Positions 10,696 through 18,976 of a stretch of 64,000 bases of DNA are shown piece by piece (position 1 is the stretch's first letter; each line of letters begins with the position of its first letter). The notes under the pieces were generated by a model. The model did not search any database, was not told where the DNA came from, and saw nothing but the letters and a program-made list of their open reading frames with translations. Source of the DNA: Microbacterium testaceum StLB037. GTDB taxonomy: Bacteria; Actinomycetota; Actinomycetes; Actinomycetales; Microbacteriaceae. The translations under genes were made by a program, and so were the position numbers. The stretch lies in NCBI RefSeq assembly GCF_900104345.1, contig NZ_FNJN01000005.1, positions 62,001-126,000 of the forward strand, read 5' to 3'.

Positions 10696-10725
10696 TTGGC
10701 AATCTCCGAAGATGTGAAGTAGGCT
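10696..10725 (+). promoter_or_regulatory. Promoter for the tRNA cluster
   Basis: TTGGCA (10696-10701), an 18-base spacer and TAGGCT (10720-10725) make a good housekeeping-sigma promoter 48 bases upstream of the first tRNA. The rest of the 214-base gap holds the upstream region of the divergent M23 gene and nothing else I can name. Confidence 0.6.
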
Positions 10726-10772
10726 CGGTCGTCGGCAAGCGAGGATGAAATCGCAAGGTTTCAGGCTCATCC

Positions 10773-10845
10773 GGCCCCATCGTTTAGCGGCCTAGGACGC
10801 CGCCCTTTCACGGCGGTAGCACGGGTTCGAATCCCGTTGGGGTCA
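10773..10845 (+). tRNA. tRNA-Glu (UUC)
   Basis: 73-base cloverleaf: acceptor GGCCCCA pairs with TGGGGTC, the anticodon loop CTTTCAC gives anticodon TTC, the T arm is ACGGG-TTCGAAT-CCCGT, and the discriminator base is A. CCA is not encoded. First of three tRNAs on one transcript. Confidence 0.96.
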
Positions 10846-10875
10846 CTTTCCGGTGAAGTACAATTGAAAATGCAT

Positions 10876-10949
10876 GGCCCTGTAGCGCAGTTGGTTAGCG
10901 TGCCGCCCTGTCACGGCGGAGGTCGCGGGTTCAAGTCCCGTCAGGGTCG
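10876..10949 (+). tRNA. tRNA-Asp (GUC)
   Basis: 74-base cloverleaf: acceptor GGCCCTG pairs with CAGGGTC, the anticodon loop CTGTCAC gives GTC, the T arm contains TTCAAGT, and the discriminator is G, as is normal for tRNA-Asp. CCA is not encoded. Confidence 0.96.
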
Positions 10950-11013
10950 CTCCACAGCGACGGGCCTTCTTTCGAGGAGGCCTTTCGTCTAGGAAGCGGC
11001 AGACATGCCGCTC

Positions 11014-11086
11014 GGCTCTGTAGCTCAGTTGGTAGAGCGCACGACTGAAAATCGTGAGGTCACGGGATCGACGCCCGTCGGAGCCA
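11014..11086 (+). tRNA. tRNA-Phe (GAA)
   Basis: 73-base cloverleaf: acceptor GGCTCTG pairs with CGGAGCC with one G-U, the anticodon loop CTGAAAA gives GAA, discriminator A. The T loop reads ATCGACG rather than the common TTCGAAT. I think this variant is usual for actinobacterial tRNA-Phe, so I do not treat it as damage. Confidence 0.95.
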
Positions 11087-11113
11087 CACGGATGATCATT
11101 ACAGTCATCCCAG

Positions 11114-11147
11114 AAACCCTCGCCTAGCTTCTACATGGCGGGGGTTT
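11114..11147 (+). terminator. Terminator of the tRNA cluster
   Basis: Arms AAACCCTCGCC (11114-11124) and GGCGGGGGTTT (11137-11147) pair over 11 bp with one G-U, followed by further T residues. It lies 28 bases after tRNA-Phe. Confidence 0.8.
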
Positions 11148-11499
11148 TGCTTTTCCCGGATGCCGCTCTGCGTCGGCCTCCCTCACTCGCTTCCGCCTCG
11201 CGAGCCGGCGTCTCATGCCGCACCGAGAACAGGACACGCGTCGAGAACAGGCCGTTCTCCGCGATGACGCCCTGTTCCCTTGGCGTCCCGTGCTCTCGTG
11301 ACGGCCCCGCTCCCCGCAACCGGCCCCGGCGCCGCACCCGCGGCGTGCCGCGCGGCGCCGCCCGCATAGCGTCCCCACAGCCGCGAGTGGTTCCGGACGC
11401 CGTCAGACAGCGCTACTATTTGTTGACTTTTAGCAAACACCTGGCGCTCGACTGAGCTTTCCCGAGCCGTCCGCCAGGCCTTCTCACGAAGAGGCCCCG
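11148..11499. other. Long leader region of the MFS gene with inverted repeats
   Basis: This 352-base stretch has no convincing gene. It holds two copies of GAGAACAGG (11225 and 11243), the second forming the perfect 6-bp inverted repeat GAGAAC-N5-GTTCTC at 11243-11259, then an AT-rich patch at 11414-11439 described separately as promoter and operator. The distance from that patch to the MFS start, about 60 bases, leaves room for a 5' leader. Confidence 0.45.
11414..11439 (+). promoter_or_regulatory. Putative promoter and operator of the MFS efflux gene
   Basis: TACTAT at 11414-11419 could serve as a -10 box. Directly after it lies a 19-base imperfect palindrome at 11421-11439 of the form TGTT-N2-CT-N3-AG-N2-AACA, placed where a TetR- or MarR-type repressor would block transcription start. 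No regulator gene is adjacent in this window. Confidence 0.35.
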
Positions 11500-13578
11500 A
11501 TGTCAGACATCACCACTCGAACCAGGCGCGCCCACACTCCGCCCCCCGCCACGGGCGGCACGAACACCGTCATGACCCACCGCATGATCATGTTCGTGAT
11601 CTTCGGCCTCATGGCCGGCATGTTCCTCTCCGCCCTCGACCAGACCGTGGTCGGCACCTCGATCCGCACGATCGGCGACGACCTGCAGGGCCTGAGTCTT
11701 CAGGCCTGGGTGACGACGGCCTACCTGATCGTGTCGACCATCTCGACGCCGATCTACGGCAAGCTCTCCGACATCTTCGGTCGGCGCCCACTGTTCCTCA
11801 TCGCCATCCTCATCTTCATCATCGGATCGGTGCTCGCGAGCTTCTCGACCTCGATGGTCGAGCTCGCCGCCTTCCGCGCCATCCAGGGCCTCGGCGCCGG
11901 TGGACTGATGTCGATGCCGCTGGCGATCATGGGTGACATCCTCGCCCCGCGCGAACGCGCGAAATACCAGGGCTACTTCCTCGCCGTCTTCGGCATCTCC
12001 AGCGTCATCGGCCCGCTCGTGGGCGGTCTGTTCGCCGGAGCCAGCCAGATCCTCTTCATCACCGGATGGCGCTGGGTCTTCCTCATCAACGTGCCGATCG
12101 GCATCGTCGCGCTTGCGATCGTCTGGCGCTTCCTCCACATCCCCAAGCAGCCGCGGCACTCGGTGCGCATCGACTGGTGGGGCGCCACGACGGTCATCGT
12201 CGCGCTCGTCCCGCTTCTCCTCGTGGCCGAGCAGGGTCGCGAGTGGGGCTGGGGCTCGCCGATCGCGATCGCCTGCTACGTCATCGGCGCGCTCGGCATC
12301 CTGGCCTTCGTCATCGCCGAGACCGCGATGAAGGACGACGCGCTCATCCCGCTGAAGCTCTTCCGCTCGCCGACGTTCTCGATGGCGACCATCATCGGTG
12401 TGCTCGTCGGCTTCGGCATGTTCGGAGCGATGCTGACCCTGCCGCTGTACCTGCAGCTCGTGCTCGGCTCCTCGCCGACGCAGAGCGGGTTCGAGATGCT
12501 GCCGATGATCCTCGGCCTGATGATCGCCTCGATCGCGAGCGGTCAGATCATCGCGCGCACCGGTCGCTACCGCATGTTCCCGATCCTGGGCACGGCGCTG
12601 ATGTCGGTCGGCTTCTTCCTGCTGACGTTCCTGAAGTACGACAGCCCCTACTGGCACGTCGCGATCGCGATGCTCGTCATCGGCCTCGGCCTCGGCCAGC
12701 TGATGCAGACGCTGACCATCGCCAGCCAGAACTCGGTGGGCCTGCGCGACATGGGCGTGGCCACGAGCGGATCGACGTTCTTCCGCCAGATCGGTGGAAC
12801 GCTCGGCACCGCGGTGCTGCTGTCGCTGCTGTTCACGCTCATGCCGACGAACATCATCGGTTCCTTCGCCGACCGCGCGACGCTCACCGATGCTCTCGAC
12901 GCGGCCCTCGACCCCACCGTGGCCTCGGCCCCCGCGAACGAGAAGATCATGTCGGGCATCTACACCCCGATCGTGTCGAAGATCGTCGAGGGGACCACGA
13001 CGCAGCTGCAGGCCGGGGTGAAGCAGGCTCAGGATGCCGCGACCCAGGCCGTCACGGAGCAGGTCGCGGCAGGTCGCATCCCGGCGTCGGCGCAGGCCGC
13101 CGCCACGCAGGCGGCCGTCGCCCAGGCCATCACCGCGGCCACGACGCAGATCCAGCAGCAGGTGCCGGTCGCGCGCGTCTCGTCCGACGGCACGGTCAGC
13201 CTGGACTTCTCGGATGCCGCGCAGCGTGCGGCCTTCGTGGACACCGCGGCCACGACGATCGAGGACCAGTTCACCGCGGGTGACGAGAACACCTCGATCG
13301 GCGGTTCGACGCTCGACGACACCTCGTTCCTCGTGGAAGCCGACGCGCGACTGACCAAGCCGTTCCTCGTCGGCTTCAACTCCTCGGCGACGACGGTGTA
13401 CTGGACCGCGATGGGCGTCGTGCTGCTGGCCTTCGTGCTGTCGCTGTTCTTCCGCACCCCGCCGCTGCGGTCGAAGTCGGCCCTGCAGGAGGCCGCCGAC
13501 GAGCGCCGCGGCAAGGACAAAGAGGACGAGCGCGCCGAGGAGGCCGCCGCCCAGACCGGCGCGTTGATCGCTCCCTGA
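11500..13578 (+). CDS. MFS drug-efflux transporter, DHA2 (14-TM) family
   Basis: Proton-driven multidrug exporter of the EmrB/QacA type. The first transmembrane region has the family motif FLSALDQTVVGTSIRTI (motif D1), then the loop motif GKLSDIFGRRPLF (motif A), RAIQGLGAGGLMSM (motif B) and FGISSVIGPLVGGLF (motif C). The 692-residue length is long for the family (usually 480-560) because of an Ala/Gln/Thr-rich extracytoplasmic insertion of about 170 residues between the last two helices (about 455-628). The C-terminus is charged. Transcribed alone with its own terminator; substrates cannot be told from sequence. Confidence 0.9.
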   Translation: MSDITTRTRRAHTPPPATGGTNTVMTHRMIMFVIFGLMAGMFLSALDQTVVGTSIRTIGDDLQGLSLQAWVTTAYLIVSTISTPIYGKLSDIFGRRPLFLIAILIFIIGSVLASFSTSMVELAAFRAIQGLGAGGLMSMPLAIMGDILAPRERAKYQGYFLAVFGISSVIGPLVGGLFAGASQILFITGWRWVFLINVPIGIVALAIVWRFLHIPKQPRHSVRIDWWGATTVIVALVPLLLVAEQGREWGWGSPIAIACYVIGALGILAFVIAETAMKDDALIPLKLFRSPTFSMATIIGVLVGFGMFGAMLTLPLYLQLVLGSSPTQSGFEMLPMILGLMIASIASGQIIARTGRYRMFPILGTALMSVGFFLLTFLKYDSPYWHVAIAMLVIGLGLGQLMQTLTIASQNSVGLRDMGVATSGSTFFRQIGGTLGTAVLLSLLFTLMPTNIIGSFADRATLTDALDAALDPTVASAPANEKIMSGIYTPIVSKIVEGTTTQLQAGVKQAQDAATQAVTEQVAAGRIPASAQAAATQAAVAQAITAATTQIQQQVPVARVSSDGTVSLDFSDAAQRAAFVDTAATTIEDQFTAGDENTSIGGSTLDDTSFLVEADARLTKPFLVGFNSSATTVYWTAMGVVLLAFVLSLFFRTPPLRSKSALQEAADERRGKDKEDERAEEAAAQTGALIAP

Positions 13579-13597
13579 GCGGCGATCACTCCGAAGA

Positions 13598-13634
13598 AGA
13601 AGGGCGGGGTCGTCGTGAGACGCCCCGCCCTTCT
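13598..13634. terminator. Bidirectional terminator between the MFS and acyl-CoA ligase genes
   Basis: Arms 13598-13609 and 13623-13634 (AGAAGGGCGGGG and its complement) form a perfect 12-bp stem, extended inward by a CGTC/GACG hairpin with a GTGA loop. It separates two convergent genes. Confidence 0.85.
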
Positions 13635-13660
13635 CGCGTCCGCCACGGGACGAGGTGACC

Positions 13661-15244
13661 TCACACGGTCTCGCGGGCTCGCAGGTCCTTGCGCAGGATC
13701 TTCCCCGAGGTCGACTTGGGGATGACGTCGATGAACTCGACGCGGCGCACCTTCTTGTGCGGGGCCACCTCGCCGGCGACGAAGGCCATCACGTCGTCGG
13801 CGCTCAGACCGGCCTCGGGGGCGGCCACCACGAACGCCTTCGGGATCTCCTCGCCGTCGTCGCCGCGAACGCCGATGACGGCGGCATCCTGGATCTTCGG
13901 GTGCGACAGCAGCAGGGCCTCGAGCTCTGCCGGAGCGATCTGGTACCCGTGGTATTTGATGAGCTCCTTGAGCCGGTCGACGATCGTGAAGTACCCGTCG
14001 ACGTGGTGGACGCCGATGTCTCCGGTGTGCAGGAAGCCGTTGGCATCCAGTGTCTCGGCGGTGGCGTCCGGACGGTTGAGGTAACCGAGCATGACGTTGG
14101 GGCCGCGCACCCAGATCTCTCCGGGTGCCGTGAGGCCGTCGTCGCCGTGCTCCTCGAGGTCGGCTCCGGTCTCCGGATCGACGAGCCGCCCCTCGCAGTT
14201 CGGGATGAGCACGCCCACCGAGCTGACCGGCATGTCGGTACCCGCCGGGATGGCATGCGACACCGGGCTCAACTCGCTCATGCCGTAGCCCTGATAGAAA
14301 CGCGCGCCGATGCGCCGCCCGGCGGTCTCGGCGGTCTCGCCGTCGAGCGGAGCCGCTCCCGAGAAGACGCTGTGCACGCTCGAGAGGTCGAACTGGTCGA
14401 CGGCGGGGTGTTTGGCCAGGGCGACGGCGATCGGCGGGGCGATGAAGAGGAACGTGCACCGGTGATCCTGCACGGTGCGCAGGAACTCCATCAGGTCGAA
14501 CCTCGGCATGGTGACGAGCGTCGCGCGCTGGCGCAGCGCGAGGTTCAACAGCACCGTCATCCCGTAGATGTGGAAGAAGGGCAGCACGGCGAGCACCCGA
14601 TCGTCGCGGGCGATCTCGATGACGGCCCGGCACTGGTGCACGTTCGCGACGAGGTTGCGGTGCGAGAGCATGACGCCCTTGGGGACCCCGGTGGTGCCGG
14701 ACGAGTACGGCAGCACCGCGATGTGGGTCGCGGGGTCGAAGCTCACCTCGGGCGGGGTGCGGCCCTCGCCCACCAGCGAGCGCAGATCGGGGTGCCCCTC
14801 CGCGCCGTCGAGCACGATGACGCGCTCGTCCGGGATGCCGACGGCGCGCGCGGCCTGATGCGCCTGCGGCAGCAACGGCGACACGGTCACGAGCCAGGTG
14901 GCCGCGGCATCCCTCAGCTGTTTCTCGATCTCGTTCGCCGTGTACAGGGAGTTGATCGTGGTGATGATCGACCCCGCACGCAGGATGCCGTGGAACACCG
15001 TCGCGAACGCGGGGACGTTCGGGCACAGCATCGCGACGACGGTCTCGGTGTCGGCACCACGGGCGGCCAGGGCCCCGGCGAACGCGTCGACCTGGGCGCG
15101 GAGGGCGCGGTAGGTGGTCTCGGCACCCCCGGCGGGGTCCACCAGCGCGACGCGATCGAGATCGGACTCCTCGAGCGATGCGAAGAGATAGTCGTAGATG
15201 CTCTGGTCCGGGATCTCGATGCTCGGGTACGGGCTCTGGAACAC
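13661..15244 (-). CDS. AMP-dependent acyl/aryl-CoA ligase, 4-coumarate-CoA ligase type
   Basis: ANL-superfamily enzyme that adenylates a carboxylic acid and transfers it to CoA. The 527-residue protein carries the P-loop YSSGTTGVPKG (about 180-190), LPFFHIYGMTV, YQGYGMSE (A5), GEIWVRGPNVMLGY, the hinge Asp-Arg region FTIVDRLKELIKYHGYQIAP and the catalytic Lys in PKSTSGKILRK near the C-terminus. The start is GTG 15244 (VFQSPYP) behind GGGAGAG; the longer open frame upstream overlaps chrA. The 4CL-like hinge suggests an aromatic or medium-chain acid, but the substrate is not predictable. No operon partners. Confidence 0.9.
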   Translation of the reverse strand: MFQSPYPSIEIPDQSIYDYLFASLEESDLDRVALVDPAGGAETTYRALRAQVDAFAGALAARGADTETVVAMLCPNVPAFATVFHGILRAGSIITTINSLYTANEIEKQLRDAAATWLVTVSPLLPQAHQAARAVGIPDERVIVLDGAEGHPDLRSLVGEGRTPPEVSFDPATHIAVLPYSSGTTGVPKGVMLSHRNLVANVHQCRAVIEIARDDRVLAVLPFFHIYGMTVLLNLALRQRATLVTMPRFDLMEFLRTVQDHRCTFLFIAPPIAVALAKHPAVDQFDLSSVHSVFSGAAPLDGETAETAGRRIGARFYQGYGMSELSPVSHAIPAGTDMPVSSVGVLIPNCEGRLVDPETGADLEEHGDDGLTAPGEIWVRGPNVMLGYLNRPDATAETLDANGFLHTGDIGVHHVDGYFTIVDRLKELIKYHGYQIAPAELEALLLSHPKIQDAAVIGVRGDDGEEIPKAFVVAAPEAGLSADDVMAFVAGEVAPHKKVRRVEFIDVIPKSTSGKILRKDLRARETV

Positions 15245-15347
15245 GGTTCTCTCCCTCGAAAACTGCCGCGGCGACGGTGCCGTTCGCTCATCCTGGCATC
15301 CGTGGGACGCGGTGTCATCCCGGACGGGACCGGCTCTCGGCGCCCGC

Positions 15348-16586
15348 TCAGGTGAAGCCAAGCACCACGCCCCCGACGGCCCCGACGATGACGACCGCCC
15401 ACGCCGGAACGCGGAACGCGGTGAGCAACACGAATCCGACCACCGCGAGCAGAAACGATCCCGCACCGGTGACGGCGGTCGTGAAGACGGGAGCGTAGAG
15501 AGCGGCACCGAGGATGCCGACCACGGCCGCGTTGGCCCCGCGCATCGCGGCGCGCACGCGGGGCTTGGACCGCACCGCATCCCAGAACGGCAGGACGCCG
15601 GTGAGCACGAGGAAGCCCGGCACGAAGATCGCGGCGAGCGCGAGGGCCGCGCCCGCAATCCCCCCGGGACCGACGGAGGACACCGCACCGAGATAGGCGG
15701 AGAACGTGAAGAGCGGGCCGGGCACCGCCTGGGCGGCGCCGTACCCCGAGAGGAACGCCTCGGGCGAGACCCACCCGGTCTCGACCACCCCCGCCTGCAG
15801 CAGGGGCAGCACCACGTGGCCGCCGCCGAACACCAGGGCACCCGAACGGAAGAATGCGTCGATCAGGGCGGCCACCCCCGACCCGGTAGCCGCCGCGAGC
15901 ACGGGAAGGCCCACCAGCCCGCCCACGAAGAGGACCAGACAGGTCACGGCGACGACGCGGGGCACGCCGAACGACGGTAGCGCCGGCGCAGAGGGCTCGA
16001 CGACACCGCGCAGGAGCGCGAGCCCACCGAGCACCCCGACGGCGAGAGCCCCCAGCTGCCCCGGAGCCCCCGGAAGGAGCAGCGCGAGGGCGAGGCCGAC
16101 GACAGCGATACCCGCCCGCGGGGCGTCGGGCGCGAGCGTGCGGGTCATCCCCCACACGGCCTGGGCGACGATCGCCACCGCCACGACCTGCAGACCCGAG
16201 ATCACGCCGGCGGCGACGGGGCCGCCGAGCACGGCGGCTCCCCCGGCGAACGCGACGAGAAGGACGGCGGAGGGAAGGGTGAAAGCGAGGAATGCGGCGA
16301 GCGCGCCGAACACTCCGGCCCGCTGGAGCCCCATCGCGAAGCCCACCTGGCTCGAGGCCGGACCGGGGAGGAACTGGCAGAGCGCCACGAGATCGGCGTA
16401 CGCCCGGTCGTCCATCCACTTCCGGCGCACGACGAGGTCGTCGCGGAAGTACCCGAGGTGCGCGACGGGCCCACCGAACGAGGTGAGGCCGAGACGAAGG
16501 AAGGCGAGGAACACCTCGCGGACGGAACCGGACCGCTGCACCGACCCATCCTGGCGCAGCGGGGGAAACGACGGGTGAATCGTCAC
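15348..16586 (-). CDS. chrA: Chromate transporter family protein (two-domain ChrA)
   Basis: Membrane protein of the CHR family, whose studied members export chromate. It has 412 residues with both halves of the long-chain form: N-half FLRLGLTSFGGPVAHLGYF and FLPGPASSQVGFAMG, C-half FGGGHVVLPLLQ, LSGYGAAQAVPGPLFTFSAYLG, each followed by hydrophobic helices. GTG 16586 overlaps the stop of the upstream oxidoreductase gene (GTGA), so the two are probably translated from one message, although no functional link is obvious. Some CHR homologues transport other anions, so the substrate is provisional. Confidence 0.9.
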   Translation of the reverse strand: MTIHPSFPPLRQDGSVQRSGSVREVFLAFLRLGLTSFGGPVAHLGYFRDDLVVRRKWMDDRAYADLVALCQFLPGPASSQVGFAMGLQRAGVFGALAAFLAFTLPSAVLLVAFAGGAAVLGGPVAAGVISGLQVVAVAIVAQAVWGMTRTLAPDAPRAGIAVVGLALALLLPGAPGQLGALAVGVLGGLALLRGVVEPSAPALPSFGVPRVVAVTCLVLFVGGLVGLPVLAAATGSGVAALIDAFFRSGALVFGGGHVVLPLLQAGVVETGWVSPEAFLSGYGAAQAVPGPLFTFSAYLGAVSSVGPGGIAGAALALAAIFVPGFLVLTGVLPFWDAVRSKPRVRAAMRGANAAVVGILGAALYAPVFTTAVTGAGSFLLAVVGFVLLTAFRVPAWAVVIVGAVGGVVLGFT

Positions 16587-17539
16587 ACCAGACGAGGACG
16601 GAGCAGCGCGTCCACCAGCGCCAGGGTGACGCCGGTCACGCGCTGATCATCGGCGACGTCGGCCCCCGCCACCGCGTCGCGGAAACGTTCGACCTCTCCG
16701 ACCATCGGGTTGGCCGGAGCGTCCACCTCGATGACCTCGGCCGGCCCCGAGCGCGGAGTCAGCACCAACCGGCGAGGAGCGTCGATCGCGTCGATCGAGA
16801 GCGACGCGTCCTCCCCCTGGATCTCGCTGGGCAGGGCGCTATCGGTGATCTTCGACCAGGCGACGTCGGCGACGAACCCGTCGTATGCGGCGATCGCGCT
16901 CCCGAGCCCGTCCGTCCCCGAGGCGATCCCGACGCGCACGCCGTCGATCGAGCGGGGCGCGCCGAAGAGCCGCACGAGCGCGTGGAGCGGGTACACCCCC
17001 AGGTCGCGCAGGGCGCTCCCACCCAGCGCCGGATCGAAGATGTTCGTCTGCTCGCCCGCGAGTACGTGGTCGTACCGCGCCGAGCGCTTCTCGTATCGCA
17101 GCGAGACGCGGCGTACCACGCCTAACCGCGGCAGCAGCGCGCGGACCACGTCGAGTCCCGGGTCGTACCCCGAGCGCATCGCCTCGAGCAGGACGACGCC
17201 GCGCTCGCGAGCGTGCGACACCGCGGCATCCCACTCCTCCGCCGACAGCACCGCGGGCTTCTCGACGAGCACCGGGATGCCGGCATCCACCGCCTCGCGC
17301 ACCTGCTGCGCGTGCACCGCGTTGGGGCTGGCGAGATAGACGGCGTCGACGTCGGGGGCCGCGAGGAGGTCCGCGAGGCCAACCGCGGTGCGTGGCGCCC
17401 CGATCGCGTCGGCGAAGGCCCGGGCGCGCTCGGCGTCTCGAGACGCCACCCGCGAGACCTCGACGCCCGCGACGACGGCGACCGCGTCCGCGAAGCGTTC
17501 GGAGATGGAACTGGTCCCGACGATGCCGATGCGAATCAT
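16583..17539 (-). CDS. Gfo/Idh/MocA family NAD(P)-dependent oxidoreductase
   Basis: A 318-residue dehydrogenase of the family acting on sugars, inositols and related polyols. The Rossmann N-terminus reads MIRIGIVGTSSISERFADA (GxxxxxxxF variant), followed by VYLASPNAVHAQQVREAVDAG, the conserved VLVEKPAVLSAEEWD (EKP motif), LLEAMRSGYDPG and GGSALRDLGVYPLHALVRLFG, which supplies the catalytic-type Asp/His pair. ATG 17539 chosen because the Rossmann motif begins there; a far longer open frame upstream is antisense noise. Coupled to chrA; substrate unknown. Confidence 0.9.
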   Translation of the reverse strand: MIRIGIVGTSSISERFADAVAVVAGVEVSRVASRDAERARAFADAIGAPRTAVGLADLLAAPDVDAVYLASPNAVHAQQVREAVDAGIPVLVEKPAVLSAEEWDAAVSHARERGVVLLEAMRSGYDPGLDVVRALLPRLGVVRRVSLRYEKRSARYDHVLAGEQTNIFDPALGGSALRDLGVYPLHALVRLFGAPRSIDGVRVGIASGTDGLGSAIAAYDGFVADVAWSKITDSALPSEIQGEDASLSIDAIDAPRRLVLTPRSGPAEVIEVDAPANPMVGEVERFRDAVAGADVADDQRVTGVTLALVDALLRPRLV

Positions 17540-17647
17540 GCCCTCATCCTCCCGCGAACGCCGCGCCGCACGGTCCCCTCGTTCACGGGTGTGGCTTTTC
17601 ACGTCGATAGGATCGCGCCGAATCACCCGTCCGAAGCCCGAGGCACC

Positions 17648-18802
17648 ATGAACACCACCCGAGCCGAGCAGCGTCGCCGCGCCGCCCGCCGTACCCGTCG
17701 GCGCCGCACGATCAGCGCCGTCATCGCCGTCGCCCTGATCGGCGCGGGCGTCGTCGCGATCGCCCTGACCCGCGCCCCCGAGGCTCCCCTCGTCGCCGAC
17801 GACACCTCCGTGAGCGCCACACCCACAGAGACGCCGACCCCGACGGCGACGCCCCTGACGCCCGCGCAAGCGCTGCTCGCCGGCTCGACCGACCCGCACG
17901 CCTGCGCCGTCTCGTTCGCCGGGGACGGCATCGCCCTCGACCCGCAGCTGCAGACGCAGGGCGCTCGTTACCAGAACCTGCCCATCCCGCGCGCCGACGG
18001 CCGCGTCTTCGCCGGGTGGTACGACGACGCGACCGCGGCCTCGGCGATGACGCAGACCGCGCGCCTGAACGGCGCCGACCTCGTCGCCTGCACCGACCGG
18101 CAGCGGACGCTCAACGCCGGGTGGACGACCCCCGAGGCGAACGCAGCCGAGGCCGCCGGCATCCCCATCCTCATGTACCACCAGTTCACGCGAAACCCGA
18201 ACGGCGAAGACAACTGGCTGCGGCTGAACTACACCTACGTCGGCGACTTCGACGCGCAGATGGCCCACATCCAGCAGTCCGCCTTCTACCTGCCTACCTG
18301 GGACGAGCTGAGCGCGTTCATCGACGGAAAGCTCTTCCTGCCGAAGCACTCCGTGGTCATCACCGACGACGACGCCGACAGCACCTGGCTCGAGATGGCC
18401 GCCCCGATCGTCGGCGACCGGAAGCTCCTGACCACCTCGTTCGTCATCACCTCGGCACGTACGGAAGGCACACCCAACCCCTTCGTCCTGCAACGGTCGC
18501 ACACCCACGACATGCACCGCGCTGGAGCGAACGGCAAGGGGCGCATGGTCAACGAGGACGCCGACACGATCGCCGCCGATCTGGAACGGTCGGCGCAGAT
18601 CCTCGGAGCGAAAGAGGTCGTCGCCTACCCCTTCGGGCACTACAACGACACGACGAAGGAGGGACTGCGTCGCGCCGGCTTCGAGCTGGGTCGCACGATC
18701 GAACACGGATACGTGCGCATCGGAACCGATAAACTCGCCCTGCCCGTCATCCGCATGAATTACGGAATGACGGTCGACGATCTCAAGAAGGAGATCGGCT
18801 GA
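17648..18802 (+). CDS. Membrane-anchored polysaccharide deacetylase family protein
   Basis: A 384-residue exported protein with an Arg-rich start, a transmembrane helix (about 25-43, ISAVIAVALIGAGVVAIALT), a Thr/Pro linker (TPTETPTPTATPLTP), a small N-terminal domain with two Cys and an InlB-repeat-like GWYDD segment, then a carbohydrate esterase 4 domain: PILMYHQF, SVVITDDDADSTWLE, and VAYPFGHYNDTTKEGLRRAGF. The usual metal Asp pair of CE4 (DDG) appears as DDD, and the H-x(3)-H pair is replaced by THDMHR. It probably removes acetyl groups from cell-wall glycans, but the altered motifs make activity uncertain. GAGG precedes the ATG. Confidence 0.78.
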   Translation: MNTTRAEQRRRAARRTRRRRTISAVIAVALIGAGVVAIALTRAPEAPLVADDTSVSATPTETPTPTATPLTPAQALLAGSTDPHACAVSFAGDGIALDPQLQTQGARYQNLPIPRADGRVFAGWYDDATAASAMTQTARLNGADLVACTDRQRTLNAGWTTPEANAAEAAGIPILMYHQFTRNPNGEDNWLRLNYTYVGDFDAQMAHIQQSAFYLPTWDELSAFIDGKLFLPKHSVVITDDDADSTWLEMAAPIVGDRKLLTTSFVITSARTEGTPNPFVLQRSHTHDMHRAGANGKGRMVNEDADTIAADLERSAQILGAKEVVAYPFGHYNDTTKEGLRRAGFELGRTIEHGYVRIGTDKLALPVIRMNYGMTVDDLKKEIG

Positions 18803-18976
18803 CCCTCCCCCTGCCGGAGAGAATCGGCGGGAACACCCGCTCACGAGCAGTCGCTCATGGCCCACCGAGGTGGGCATCCGTGATCTCTCAGGTAAGTACG
18901 CCAGACTTTCAGACCGGGCACGCGCCGACCGCTCTGCGCTGTTCACTTCTGTCTTACCGAGAAAACGCGAGCTTCT

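Noticed and set aside
11014..11086. tRNA-Phe as a pseudogene because of the ATCGACG T loop
   Set aside because: All stems pair, the anticodon is intact and this T loop variant seems usual for actinobacterial tRNA-Phe.
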